This document shows, piece after piece, positions 1-7,447 of a stretch of 50,266 nucleotides of DNA. A program made the translations under genes and the position numbers. The notes below the pieces were generated by a model. The model made no database searches. It was given only the letters and a program-made list of their open reading frames with translations, and was not told where the DNA came from. This stretch comes from Streptomyces sp. ISL-66 (GTDB lineage Bacteria; Actinomycetota; Actinomycetes; Streptomycetales; Streptomycetaceae), in the NCBI RefSeq assembly GCF_018614135.1, contig NZ_JAGGOW010000112.1, positions 1 to 50,266 of the forward strand, written 5' to 3'. How positions within the stretch are numbered: position 1 is the first letter of the stretch; each line of letters opens with the position of its first letter.

Positions 1-34
1 ACGTCGGGGAACACGTCGGGGAACACGTCGGGGA
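1..34. repeat. 12-bp tandem repeat coding for VFPD units
   Basis: The first 34 bases contain nearly three copies of the 12-bp unit ACGTCGGGGAAC. Read on the minus strand it encodes Val-Phe-Pro-Asp repeats in the truncated gene. Copy number beyond the window edge is unknown. Confidence 0.7.
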
Positions 35-395
35 GCGGGCCGGGCTGGGCGCGTCTGCGGCGGCCGGTGGCCAGTGGCTCCTGCACCGGGGCGGCCTCCG
101 CCTCGGCCGCCCTGCGTCGCCGGGCGCCACCGCGCGGGGCCGGGACCCCGGGCTGCGGCAGCTGCGACTCCGGCCGTCCCGGATAGGGGCCCGGCCCCGC
201 GTCCGGGCCGGGCCCCGGGTCCGCCAGGCCCACCGGTGAGGGCGGCCCGGCCTGGGTGGCCATCGCGTCGGCCCAACTGACGACCCCGTCGCCCGGAGCC
301 CGGCCCTGTTCGTGCCCGGCATCCCGGTCCCACGGGTCCCGGGGATCGGGGCCTGCGGGATCCCCGCCACCGGCCGGCCAGGACATATCGCTCAC
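1..395 (-). CDS. N-terminal part of a Pro/Gly-rich protein, possibly an RpfB-like factor (runs off window)
   Basis: Open frame read leftward from a GTG at 395 to the window edge (131 codons, no stop). GGAG lies about 8 nt before the GTG, which supports this start. The visible part is disordered-looking: Gly, Pro, Asp and Ala rich, then a basic patch (GRRRRAQPG), then a VFPD unit repeated at the very edge, encoded by a 12-bp DNA repeat. No domain is visible. In Streptomyces the gene downstream of tatD is usually a resuscitation-promoting factor (RpfB type: cytoplasmic tail, one membrane helix, DUF348/G5, Rpf lysozyme-like domain). A basic patch just before a membrane segment would fit that plan. 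The RpfB assignment rests on position only; that a gene exists here is well supported. Confidence 0.6.
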   Translation of the reverse strand, partial: MSDMSWPAGGGDPAGPDPRDPWDRDAGHEQGRAPGDGVVSWADAMATQAGPPSPVGLADPGPGPDAGPGPYPGRPESQLPQPGVPAPRGGARRRRAAEAEAAPVQEPLATGRRRRAQPGPLPDVFPDVFPD

Positions 396-503
396 GACGC
401 TCGCTCCACTGGTCCGTCCCGCTGCTCCGGGCACGGCACCCTAGCGGAGCGACCGTCACGCCACAAAGCCGGACGGCTACGCACCGTGGCGAACGAGTGA
501 TGC

Positions 504-531
504 GGGTGACGGGTGAGGGGTGACGGGTGGC
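504..531. repeat. 14-bp direct repeat with four G-runs (G-quadruplex-like)
   Basis: Two adjacent 14-bp copies (504-517, 518-531) match at 12 positions. They give four runs of three or four G on the plus strand with 3-4 nt loops, a canonical G4 motif. The repeat lies between tatD (stop at 593) and the GTG at 395 of the leftmost gene. The rest of 396-592 shows no clear terminator or promoter. Confidence 0.5.
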
Positions 532-592
532 GCGAGCTGACGCGGACGGAACGCCGGCCCCTCGATAGGGGGCGCGGGCGGCAGGCGGGCGC

Positions 593-1471
593 TCAGTAAT
601 CGAAGGCGCGGGCCGTGTTCGCCGCCAGGGCCGTCGCCATGGCGTCCTCGTCGAGGCCGCGGACCGCGGCCATGGCCCGTACCGTCAGCGGGATGAGGTA
701 CGGGGCGTTCGGCCGTCCGCGGTAGGGCGCCGGGGTCAGGTACGGGGCGTCCGTCTCCACGAGTACGAGCTCCAGCGGGGCCACCGCCAGGGCGGCGCGC
801 AGCGGGGCCGCGTTCTTGAAGGTGACGGTTCCGGCGAAGGACATGTAGTACCCGGCGGCCGCGCATTCCAGGGCCATCTCGGCGTCGCCGGAGTAGCAGT
901 GGAAGACGGTCCGCTCGGGCGCGCCCTCCTCGCGCAGCACGCGCAGGACGTCCGCGTGGGCCTCGCGGTCGTGGATGACCAGGGCCTTGCCCTGTCGTTT
1001 GGCGATCTCGATGTGGGCGCGGAAGGAACGCTCCTGCGCGGCCGCTCCCTCCGGCCCGGTACGGAAGAAGTCCAGCCCGGTCTCGCCCACCGCCTTCACG
1101 TGCGCCAGCGCCGCCAGGGCCTCGATCTCGCCGAGCGCGTCGTCGAGGGCGCCCTCGCCGCCGCCCTCGCGGGCGCCCTGGCGCGACCAGCCGTCGGGGT
1201 CTCCGTGCACGATCCGGGGGGCCTCGTTGGGGTGCAGGGCCACGGCCGCGTGGACGTTGGCGTACGCGGCGGCCGTCTCGGCCGCCCAGCGGGAGCCCTT
1301 CACGTCGCAGCCGACCTGGACGACGGTGCTCACGCCGACGGACGCGGCCTTGGCCAGGCCTTCCTCGACGGTGCCGGACTGCATGTCCAGGTGGGTGTGG
1401 GAGTCGGCGACCGCCACCCGCAGCGGTTCGGGCAGCGGGGGCGGCGCGTCGTTCGACGTACTACGGCTCAT
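593..1471 (-). CDS. tatD: TatD family metal-dependent DNase
   Basis: 292 aa. TatD-type TIM-barrel amidohydrolase-like nuclease, cytoplasmic, a 3'-5' exonuclease/AP-type hydrolase in characterised relatives. The metal ligands are all visible: HTHLD (His25, His27), the Glu of GETGLDFF, the His of VIHDREA, the His of FHCYSG, and the Asp of ETDAPYLTP near the C-terminus. Length is slightly above the usual 260 aa because of a Pro-rich N-terminal extension. The ATG at 1471 has only a weak ribosome site. The gene follows the zinc-ribbon gene by 10 nt on the same strand, so the two are probably co-transcribed. In many actinobacteria tatD sits with metG, rpfB and ksgA, which agrees with the proposed identity of the truncated neighbour. 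Confidence 0.93.
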   Translation of the reverse strand: MSRSTSNDAPPPLPEPLRVAVADSHTHLDMQSGTVEEGLAKAASVGVSTVVQVGCDVKGSRWAAETAAAYANVHAAVALHPNEAPRIVHGDPDGWSRQGAREGGGEGALDDALGEIEALAALAHVKAVGETGLDFFRTGPEGAAAQERSFRAHIEIAKRQGKALVIHDREAHADVLRVLREEGAPERTVFHCYSGDAEMALECAAAGYYMSFAGTVTFKNAAPLRAALAVAPLELVLVETDAPYLTPAPYRGRPNAPYLIPLTVRAMAAVRGLDEDAMATALAANTARAFDY

Positions 1472-1481
1472 GCGGCCGATC

Positions 1482-1985
1482 TTATGACCGGCGCATAAGT
1501 CCGAGGAGCCGGGCCAGCAGCCCGGGCCGTTCCGCCGGGACGGGTCCGGGGCCCTCGTGCGGCACCTTGCGCTGCTTCGGCGGCCGGTGGTGCTCCTCCT
1601 CGTACGTCGCCGGGACGGGACCGGCGATGCCGGGGGCGGCGCGGTGGTGGTAGAGCTGGTCGATCATGCCGAGGACCGACTTGACCTGACCCTCCCGCAT
1701 GATCCGCACCACGTGCCCGCCGCAGTTCGTGCACGTCGGGTTCGACAGCGGCGACGGAACCCGCAGGCCGTTCACGGTGTAGACGATGAAGGGGTGTCCC
1801 GTGCCGTCGACGTGGTGCTCTATCTCGTACCCCTGCTCCCAGGCGTAGCCGCACTTCATGCACGCGAAGGCGTACGCCTCGTGCACGGTCGGCACGCCGG
1901 TCGTGGTGGCGGCTGCGGTTGTGGTGGGCGCGGCGGGTACGGCGCGTTCGGCGACGGGTACCTGGGGGTCAGCGATCTCACTCAT
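1482..1985 (-). CDS. Zinc-ribbon protein of unknown function
   Basis: 167 aa, conserved-looking and without a name I recognise. A Thr/Ala-rich start is followed by one split zinc site: Cys42-x-x-Cys45 and Cys85-x-x-Cys88, about 40 residues apart. Between them is a segment with EIEHHVDGTGH and FIVYTVNG. The C-terminal third is basic and Pro-rich and ends RLLGLMRRS, possibly amphipathic. The ATG at 1985 has a strong GAGGAG at 7 nt. A 23-bp inverted repeat sits in the leader. Two CxxC knuckles suggest a nucleic-acid- or protein-binding ribbon; no catalytic residues are seen. Position between rsmI and tatD gives no more specific role. Confidence 0.8.
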   Translation of the reverse strand: MSEIADPQVPVAERAVPAAPTTTAAATTTGVPTVHEAYAFACMKCGYAWEQGYEIEHHVDGTGHPFIVYTVNGLRVPSPLSNPTCTNCGGHVVRIMREGQVKSVLGMIDQLYHHRAAPGIAGPVPATYEEEHHRPPKQRKVPHEGPGPVPAERPGLLARLLGLMRRS

Positions 1986-2000
1986 GCCAGCTCCTCTTGT

Positions 2001-2023
2001 TCCACTGGTGCAATGCCAGTGGA
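2001..2023. promoter_or_regulatory. 23-bp inverted repeat in leader of the zinc-ribbon gene
   Basis: Perfect 8-bp arms TCCACTGG (2001-2008) and CCAGTGGA (2016-2023) around a 7-nt spacer, directly upstream of the GAGGAG ribosome site of the gene starting at 1985. It could be an operator or an RNA hairpin that controls initiation. It lacks a T-run, so it is unlikely to be the terminator of rsmI. Confidence 0.5.
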
Positions 2024-2123
2024 CGCCTCTTCGGGCGGGAGCGCATCAGGCCCTGTCTACTGTTGGACGGTCTTTGGGCGAGTCATGCCCAAAGCGCCCG
2101 GTGCGCGGTCTGAGCTTTGCTTT

Positions 2124-3134
2124 TCAGGTTAGCTCTTTACCGACGGGCGGCACCTTTTGTGCCGCGTTCTTTGCCGCCACGACGGCGTCGAAGACCTCGC
2201 GCTTGGGTACTCCGGCCTCGGCGGCGACCGCCGCGATGGCCTCCTTGCGCCGCTCGCCCGCCTCCTCGCGCACCCGTACCCGGTTCACCAGCTCCTCGGC
2301 GTCCACGTCGCCGGGGGTCGCCGCCGGGGCGCCCTCGACCACCACGGTGATCTCGCCGCGCACGCCTTCGGCGGCCCAGGCGGCCAGCTCGCCGAGGCCG
2401 CCGCGCTTGACCTCCTCGTAGGTCTTGGTCAGCTCGCGGCAGACGGCGGCGCGGCGGTCGGCGCCGAAGACCTCGGCCATGGCCGCCAAGGTGTCGTCCA
2501 GCCGGTGCGGGGCCTCGAAGTAGACGAGGGTGCGGCGTTCCGCCTGGACCTCGCGGAGCTTGCCGAGGCGCTCGCCGGCCTTGCGCGGCAGGAAGCCCTC
2601 GAAGCAGAAGCGGTCGACGGGCAGGCCGGACAGGGCGAGCGCGGTGAGGACGGCGGAGGGTCCGGGTACGGCTGTGACCTTGATGTCCTTCTCCACGGCG
2701 GCGGCGACCAGCCGGTAGCCGGGGTCCGAGACCGAGGGCATGCCGGCGTCGGTCACCAGCACGACGCGCTTGCCGGCCTCCAGGGCCTCGACGAGCTCCG
2801 GGGTGCGCGCGGACTCGTTGCCCTCGAAGTACGACAGGACGCGCCCGGTGGTGTAGACGCCCAGCCCCTGGGTCAGCCGGCGCAGCCGGCGGGTGTCCTC
2901 GGCGGCGATCACGTCGGCGCGTTCCAGCTCGGAGGCGAGCCGCGGCGGCGCGTCGGCGAGGTCGCCGATGGGGGTGCCGGCGAGGACGAGGACGCCTGCT
3001 CCCGCCGCGCCGGAGGCGGCGGCGGGCAGGGCCGTGCGGGGCGCCGCGGAGACTGGTTCGCGGGCGGCTTCGGACGGCGCGTCGGCGGTGGCGTCGGCGG
3101 TGGCCTCGGAGGGGCGGGGCTGGTCAGTGGTCAC
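2124..3134 (-). CDS. rsmI: 16S rRNA (cytidine1402-2'-O)-methyltransferase RsmI
   Basis: 336 aa. RsmI methylates the 2'-OH of C1402 in the 30S decoding centre using S-adenosylmethionine. The tetrapyrrole-methylase fold is clear: GTPIGDL near residue 53, AEDTRRLRRL, and DAGMPSVSDPGY, all in the usual order. The first roughly 45 residues are Ala/Thr-rich and not conserved in the family (typical length about 280), so the true start may be internal, although the frame is open from the ATG at 3134. The gene is divergent from pmt with 119 bp between them. The last sense codons include a CTA leucine, rare in high-GC streptomycetes. Confidence 0.95.
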   Translation of the reverse strand: MTTDQPRPSEATADATADAPSEAAREPVSAAPRTALPAAASGAAGAGVLVLAGTPIGDLADAPPRLASELERADVIAAEDTRRLRRLTQGLGVYTTGRVLSYFEGNESARTPELVEALEAGKRVVLVTDAGMPSVSDPGYRLVAAAVEKDIKVTAVPGPSAVLTALALSGLPVDRFCFEGFLPRKAGERLGKLREVQAERRTLVYFEAPHRLDDTLAAMAEVFGADRRAAVCRELTKTYEEVKRGGLGELAAWAAEGVRGEITVVVEGAPAATPGDVDAEELVNRVRVREEAGERRKEAIAAVAAEAGVPKREVFDAVVAAKNAAQKVPPVGKELT

Positions 3135-3253
3135 CGCCCCATCCTCTCAGCCGTCCCGGCCCGCCCACCCCGGCGCTCCCGTCCCCGGGGTTTCGGCCCG
3201 GCCGCGGGTCACCCGGACCCCCTCGACGCGGCCTCGTTCCCTACGATGACCCG

Positions 3254-5047
3254 GTGACCAGTACCGCGACGCCGCCGCCCAGCCCCGCGGGGGCCCCGCC
3301 CGCCTCAACGGCGGGGCCCGACCTCGGCCCCGGATCCGGCCCCGCCGACCAGCCGTCAGCCTGGCTGCGCCGTCTGCGCGGCTTCGGGTACGCGGCCCGG
3401 ACGGGGGCGCAGAAGCAGTCGGACGTCCGCACCCGCCTGGTGCCCCCGTACGCCCGTCCGTCCGCGCAGCTGTGGGCGACCCTGGGCATCGGGGCAGAGG
3501 CGGCCGCGGTCTGGGAGCGGGTGCTGGCGTGGGCCGGGCCGCTGCTGGTGGCGCTGGTCGCCGGGGTGCTGCGGTTCGCGCATCTGGGCACCCCGAAGGC
3601 GGTGATATTCGATGAGACGTACTACGCCAAGGACGCGTGGGCCACGATCAGCCAGGGCTACGAGGCGAGTTGGCCCAAGGACATCGACAAGTCGATCCTC
3701 GCCAACCCCGACGGGGTCGGCCTCCCCGTGGACCCGGGCTACGTCGTGCACCCGCCGGTCGGCAAATGGGTGATCGGCCTCGGCGAGTGGATGTACGGCT
3801 TCGACCCCTTCGGCTGGCGGTTCATGACCGCCCTGCTCGGCACCCTGTCCGTGCTGATGCTGTGCCGGATCGGGCGGCGGCTGTTCCGCTCGACGTTCCT
3901 CGGCTGCCTGGCCGGGCTCCTGATGGCGGTGGACGGCCTGCATCTGGTGATGAGCCGCACCGCGCTGCTCGACCTGGTGCTGATGTTCTTCGTCCTGGGA
4001 GCCTTCGGATCGCTGGTCATCGACCGGGACAAGGCGCGGGCGCGGCTCGCGGCGGCCCTCCCGGTGGACGACGAGGGGCGGACCCGCCCGGACGCCGGGA
4101 TCGCGCGGACGCTGGGGCTGGGCTGGCGCCCGTACCGGATCCTGGCCGGTGTGTGCCTGGGTCTGGCCTTCGGCACGAAGTGGAACGGCCTGATCGTGCT
4201 GGCCTTCTTCGGCGTCCTGACCGTCCTGTGGGACGCGGCCGCGCGCCGCACCGCGGGCGCGGGCGCCCCGTACGCGGCGATGCTGCGCCGGGACGCGCTG
4301 CCCGGCTTCCTCTCCACCGTCCCCGTGGCGATCGCCGTCTACCTGACCTCCTGGCTCGGCTGGATCCTCTCCCCCGACAACGGCAAGGGCGGCTACTTCC
4401 GCGACTGGGCCGCCAAGAACGACCAGCACAGCTCGTGGTCGTTCGTGCCGGAGTGGCTGCGGAGCCTGTGGCATTACGAGACGGAGGTCTACAAGTTCCA
4501 CGTGGGCCTGACCTCCGGCCACACCTACGAGTCGAACCCGTGGAGCTGGCTGGTCCTCGGCCGTCCCGTCTCCTACTTCTACGAGTCCCCCGCGCCCGGC
4601 ACCGACGGCTGCCCGGCCACCGAGACGGCCAAGTGCGCCCGCGAGGTGCTGGCGCTCGGCACCCCGCTGCTGTGGTGGGCGGCCTGCTTCGCGCTGCTGT
4701 ACGTGCTGTGGCGGTGGTTCTTCCGCCGCGACTGGCGGGCCGGAGCGATCGCGTGCGCGGTCGGCGCGGGCCTGCTGCCCTGGTTCAACTACCAGGAGCG
4801 GACCATCTTCTTCTTCTACGCGGTGGTCTTCGTCCCCTACCTGTGCCTGGCGGTGGCCATGATGATCGGCGCCCTCCTGGGCCGGGCCGGCTCCTCGGAA
4901 CGCCGCCGCGCCCTGGGCGCGGTGGCGGCGGGCGTCCTCGTGCTCCTGATCGTCTGGAACTTCATCTACTTCTGGCCGATCTACACGGGCCAGAGCCTGC
5001 CGATGGATTCCTGGCGGGGCCGCATGTGGCTGGACACCTGGGTTTGA
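3254..5047 (+). CDS. pmt: Protein O-mannosyltransferase (dolichyl/polyprenyl-phosphate-mannose dependent, GT39)
   Basis: 597 aa polytopic membrane protein starting at GTG 3254. Pmt transfers mannose from polyprenyl-phosphate-mannose to Ser/Thr of secreted proteins at the outer face of the membrane. A cytoplasmic Pro-rich N-terminus (about 80 aa) precedes the first helix. The catalytic acidic pair of the first extracytoplasmic loop is Asp120-Glu121 in FDETYYAKDAW. Many hydrophobic helices follow, and the C-terminus carries the PMT-type FWPIYTGQ segment and ends at WLDTWV. S. coelicolor pmt mutants are known to be phage-resistant and hypersensitive to cell-wall antibiotics. The directly downstream PBP gene is therefore a sensible partner or substrate. 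Confidence 0.95.
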   Translation: MTSTATPPPSPAGAPPASTAGPDLGPGSGPADQPSAWLRRLRGFGYAARTGAQKQSDVRTRLVPPYARPSAQLWATLGIGAEAAAVWERVLAWAGPLLVALVAGVLRFAHLGTPKAVIFDETYYAKDAWATISQGYEASWPKDIDKSILANPDGVGLPVDPGYVVHPPVGKWVIGLGEWMYGFDPFGWRFMTALLGTLSVLMLCRIGRRLFRSTFLGCLAGLLMAVDGLHLVMSRTALLDLVLMFFVLGAFGSLVIDRDKARARLAAALPVDDEGRTRPDAGIARTLGLGWRPYRILAGVCLGLAFGTKWNGLIVLAFFGVLTVLWDAAARRTAGAGAPYAAMLRRDALPGFLSTVPVAIAVYLTSWLGWILSPDNGKGGYFRDWAAKNDQHSSWSFVPEWLRSLWHYETEVYKFHVGLTSGHTYESNPWSWLVLGRPVSYFYESPAPGTDGCPATETAKCAREVLALGTPLLWWAACFALLYVLWRWFFRRDWRAGAIACAVGAGLLPWFNYQERTIFFFYAVVFVPYLCLAVAMMIGALLGRAGSSERRRALGAVAAGVLVLLIVWNFIYFWPIYTGQSLPMDSWRGRMWLDTWV

Positions 5048-5132
5048 AGTGCGGCCGGGGACGAGGTCCCGGTCCTGTAACAACGCCCCCGGTCGCGCCT
5101 GCGTTCGACGTAAAGTTCGTCCCGAGGGCCTT

Positions 5133-5144
5133 TGAACGCGTTCA
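5133..5144. promoter_or_regulatory. 12-bp perfect palindrome upstream of the PBP gene
   Basis: TGAACGCGTTCA at 5133-5144, followed at once by another CGTTCA half-site (5146-5151), 44 bp before the GTG of the PBP gene. It lies in the 140-bp gap after pmt. It may be an operator for a promoter of its own, which would make the PBP gene independent of pmt. Confidence 0.35.
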
Positions 5145-5187
5145 GCGTTCAGTGGGGGGCCGTGGTACGGGGGACGGGGACTGTGAA

Positions 5188-6828
5188 GTGAACGGGGCAG
5201 CGAAGGGCGCGGTCATCGGCGGGGTGTTCCTCGCGATGATGGGCGGAGCCGGGTACGGGGTGTACGCGCTGGTCGGCGACGCCGGCGGGGACGACGCCAA
5301 GAGCACGGGCGCCGCCGCACCGGCGGCGCCCGCCAAGGGCACGGGGCCGGTCAGCGACAAGGAGGCCGCGGAGACCGCCAAGGCCTTCTTCGCCGCGTGG
5401 TCGGCCGGGGACGCCGCCAAGGGCGCCGAGCTGACGAACAATCCGGGGGGCGCCCGGGACGCGCTGGGCGACTTCACGACCGCCGCCCTCGTGTCCAAGG
5501 TCGCGATCACCCCCGGCGCGCAGACCGGCACCACGGTGGCGTACTCCGTCGCCGCGGAGGTCACCTACCAGGGGGTCACCAAGCCGCTGGCCTACGAGTC
5601 CAAGCTCTCCGTGGTCCGCGGCAACACCACCGGGCTGCCGCTCGTCGACTGGGACCCCGCGGTGCTCCACCCGCAGCTCCAGAAGGGCGAGCGGCTGCGC
5701 GGCGGCCCCCCGCCCAGCCCGCCCGTCAAGGCGGTCGACCGCAACGGCAAGGAGCTGACGGCCGAGAAGTACCCGTCGCTGCGCAAGGTGCTCGACGACC
5801 TGCGCCAGAAGTACGGGGAGAAGCTGGGCGGCACGGGCGGCGCCGAGCTGTGGATCGAGCCGGCCACCCCGGGCGCCCCGCGACGGAACCTGCTGACGCT
5901 CGTCGAGGGCACGCCGGGCAAGATCCAGACCGTCCTGGACGCCGACGTGCAGGAGGCGGCCGAGAAGGCCGTACTGCGCTTCCCGCAGGCCTCGGTGGTC
6001 GCCGTCCAGCCCAGCACCGGGGACGTGCTGGCCATCGCCGACCACCGGTCGGACGGCTTCCCGGCCTCCGTCAGCGGCGGGCGCGCGCCCGGCTCCACGA
6101 TGAAGATCGTGACCGCCGCGATGCTGCTGGACCGGGGCCTCGTATCGGCGGACAAGGTCGCCGAGTGCCCGCCGGAGGTCTCCTGGGAGGGCCGGCGCTT
6201 CACCAACCTGAAGGGTTTCAAGCTCGACGACGAGACCTTCGCGACGAGCTTCGCCCAGTCCTGCAACACCGCCTTCATCAAGCAGATCAAGCCGGTCGGC
6301 GACATCGGCGCGCTCCCCAAGGAGGCCCGGGAGGTCTTCGGCATCGGCGCCGAGTGGAAGGTCGGCGTGCCGACCGTCGACGGCAAGGTCCCGGAGGCCA
6401 CCGGCCCGGCGGCGGCCGCCGCGTACATCGGCCAGGGCGAGATCCAGATGAACCCGCTGACCATGGCCTCGATCACGGCCACCGCCCGCACCGGGGTGTT
6501 CCGTCAGCCGGTCGTCGTCAAGGCCTCGCTGGACGGCCGCGCGCTCGCGAAGGCTTCGCGGTCGATGAAGCCGGCGGTGGCGGCGCAGCTGGTGCGGATG
6601 ATGAAGCTGACGGCGAGCAGCGGTACGGCGCGGGCCGCGATGTCCGCGGTCGGCGGCTCCGACAAGGGCGCGAAGACCGGCTCGGCCGAGGTCGACGGCG
6701 CGCAGAACCCGGACAGCTGGTTCACCGGCTTCAGCGGTGACGTGGCGGCCGCGGCCATGGTCGAGGGCGGCGGACACGGCGGGGACGCGGCGGGCCCGAT
6801 CGTGGCGGCCGTACTGAACGCGGGCTGA
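5188..6828 (+). CDS. Class B penicillin-binding protein (transpeptidase) with NTF2-like domain
   Basis: 546 aa. The GTG at 5188 is chosen because GGGGA precedes it and a membrane anchor follows immediately (AVIGGVFLAMMGGAGYGVYAL). Domains in order: anchor (about 5-30), Ala-rich linker, NTF2-like/MecA-N domain (about 55-180), short dimerisation region, transpeptidase domain. All three active-site motifs are present: Ser303-T-M-Lys306, Ser358-C-Asn360 and Lys496-Thr-Gly498. It should cross-link peptidoglycan outside the membrane and bind beta-lactams. NTF2-domain PBPs of this type are common in actinomycetes, and two lie beside pmt in S. coelicolor as I recall. The frame is open far upstream into pmt in another phase, but that is a high-GC artefact. 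Confidence 0.93.
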   Translation: MNGAAKGAVIGGVFLAMMGGAGYGVYALVGDAGGDDAKSTGAAAPAAPAKGTGPVSDKEAAETAKAFFAAWSAGDAAKGAELTNNPGGARDALGDFTTAALVSKVAITPGAQTGTTVAYSVAAEVTYQGVTKPLAYESKLSVVRGNTTGLPLVDWDPAVLHPQLQKGERLRGGPPPSPPVKAVDRNGKELTAEKYPSLRKVLDDLRQKYGEKLGGTGGAELWIEPATPGAPRRNLLTLVEGTPGKIQTVLDADVQEAAEKAVLRFPQASVVAVQPSTGDVLAIADHRSDGFPASVSGGRAPGSTMKIVTAAMLLDRGLVSADKVAECPPEVSWEGRRFTNLKGFKLDDETFATSFAQSCNTAFIKQIKPVGDIGALPKEAREVFGIGAEWKVGVPTVDGKVPEATGPAAAAAYIGQGEIQMNPLTMASITATARTGVFRQPVVVKASLDGRALAKASRSMKPAVAAQLVRMMKLTASSGTARAAMSAVGGSDKGAKTGSAEVDGAQNPDSWFTGFSGDVAAAAMVEGGGHGGDAAGPIVAAVLNAG

Positions 6829-6846
6829 GGGCCGAGCCCTCAGCCC
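6822..6846. terminator. Bidirectional hairpin between convergent PBP and ybaK-like genes
   Basis: Perfect 10-bp arms GGGCTGAGGG / CCCTCAGCCC with a 5-nt loop. The PBP stop codon lies inside the left arm. The minus-strand gene ends at 6854, so the hairpin can serve both. Confidence 0.7.
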
Positions 6847-6853
6847 CCGGCTC

Positions 6854-7330
6854 TCAGCCCTCCCGTACGTCGGCCAGTGCGGCCCCCGCGTGGGCGATCA
6901 GCTCGCGCGGGGCCATCGGGAACACCGTGTGCGGGGTACCGGCGGCCGCCCAGACCACGTCGTGGGCCAGCAGGGAGCGGTCCGCGATGACCCGGGTGCG
7001 GGTGCGGTGCCCGAAGGGCGGGACGCCGCCGATGGCGTAGCCCGTGGTCTCGCGGACCAGGGCCGCGTCGGCCCGGGTCACGGCGGTCGCGCCGAGCTCG
7101 CGGCGCACCGCCTCCACGTCCACCCGCGACGCCCCGTCCATCAGGACCAGTACGGGCACCCCGTCGGCCGCGAAGATCAGCGACTTGACGATCTGGCTGA
7201 GCTCGCAGCCGATCGCGGCGGCCGCGTCGGCGGCGGTCCTGGTGCCGTCGGGGAAGCTCCGTACTCCGGGCTCCAGGCCCAGCGCGGCGAGGGCTTCGGC
7301 GAACAGCGGATGTGTGGTGGTGGTCGTCAT
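6854..7330 (-). CDS. YbaK/EbsC-type aminoacyl-tRNA deacylase
   Basis: 158 aa, a full-length single YbaK/ProX-type domain. Such proteins hydrolyse mischarged tRNAs such as Cys- or Ala-tRNAPro. The conserved lysine of the family is seen in QIVKSLIF, and the Gly-rich substrate loop is YAIGGVPPFGH. ATG at 7330. Within this superfamily sequence alone does not tell Cys-tRNA editing from Ala-tRNA editing. It is the last gene of a minus-strand run but separated by 117 bp from the serine hydrolase, so probably transcribed alone. Confidence 0.88.
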   Translation of the reverse strand: MTTTTTHPLFAEALAALGLEPGVRSFPDGTRTAADAAAAIGCELSQIVKSLIFAADGVPVLVLMDGASRVDVEAVRRELGATAVTRADAALVRETTGYAIGGVPPFGHRTRTRVIADRSLLAHDVVWAAAGTPHTVFPMAPRELIAHAGAALADVREG

Positions 7331-7447
7331 GCGGCCACGCTAACGCCGTGCGCCGCCCGGAGCTCCGCATTTTCCCCGAGATCCCCCGGACCGCGGGGAC
7401 CGCCCCGAGCGCCGAGCGCCGGGCCCCGGGCGAACCGGCGGCGGCGG

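Noticed and set aside
3637..6828. A 1063-codon open frame that runs through pmt in another phase and continues into the PBP
   Set aside because: The first 517 codons read as Arg/Pro-rich nonsense antiparallel to pmt codon bias; the PBP has its own GTG with ribosome site and membrane anchor. It is a high-GC artefact, not a fusion.
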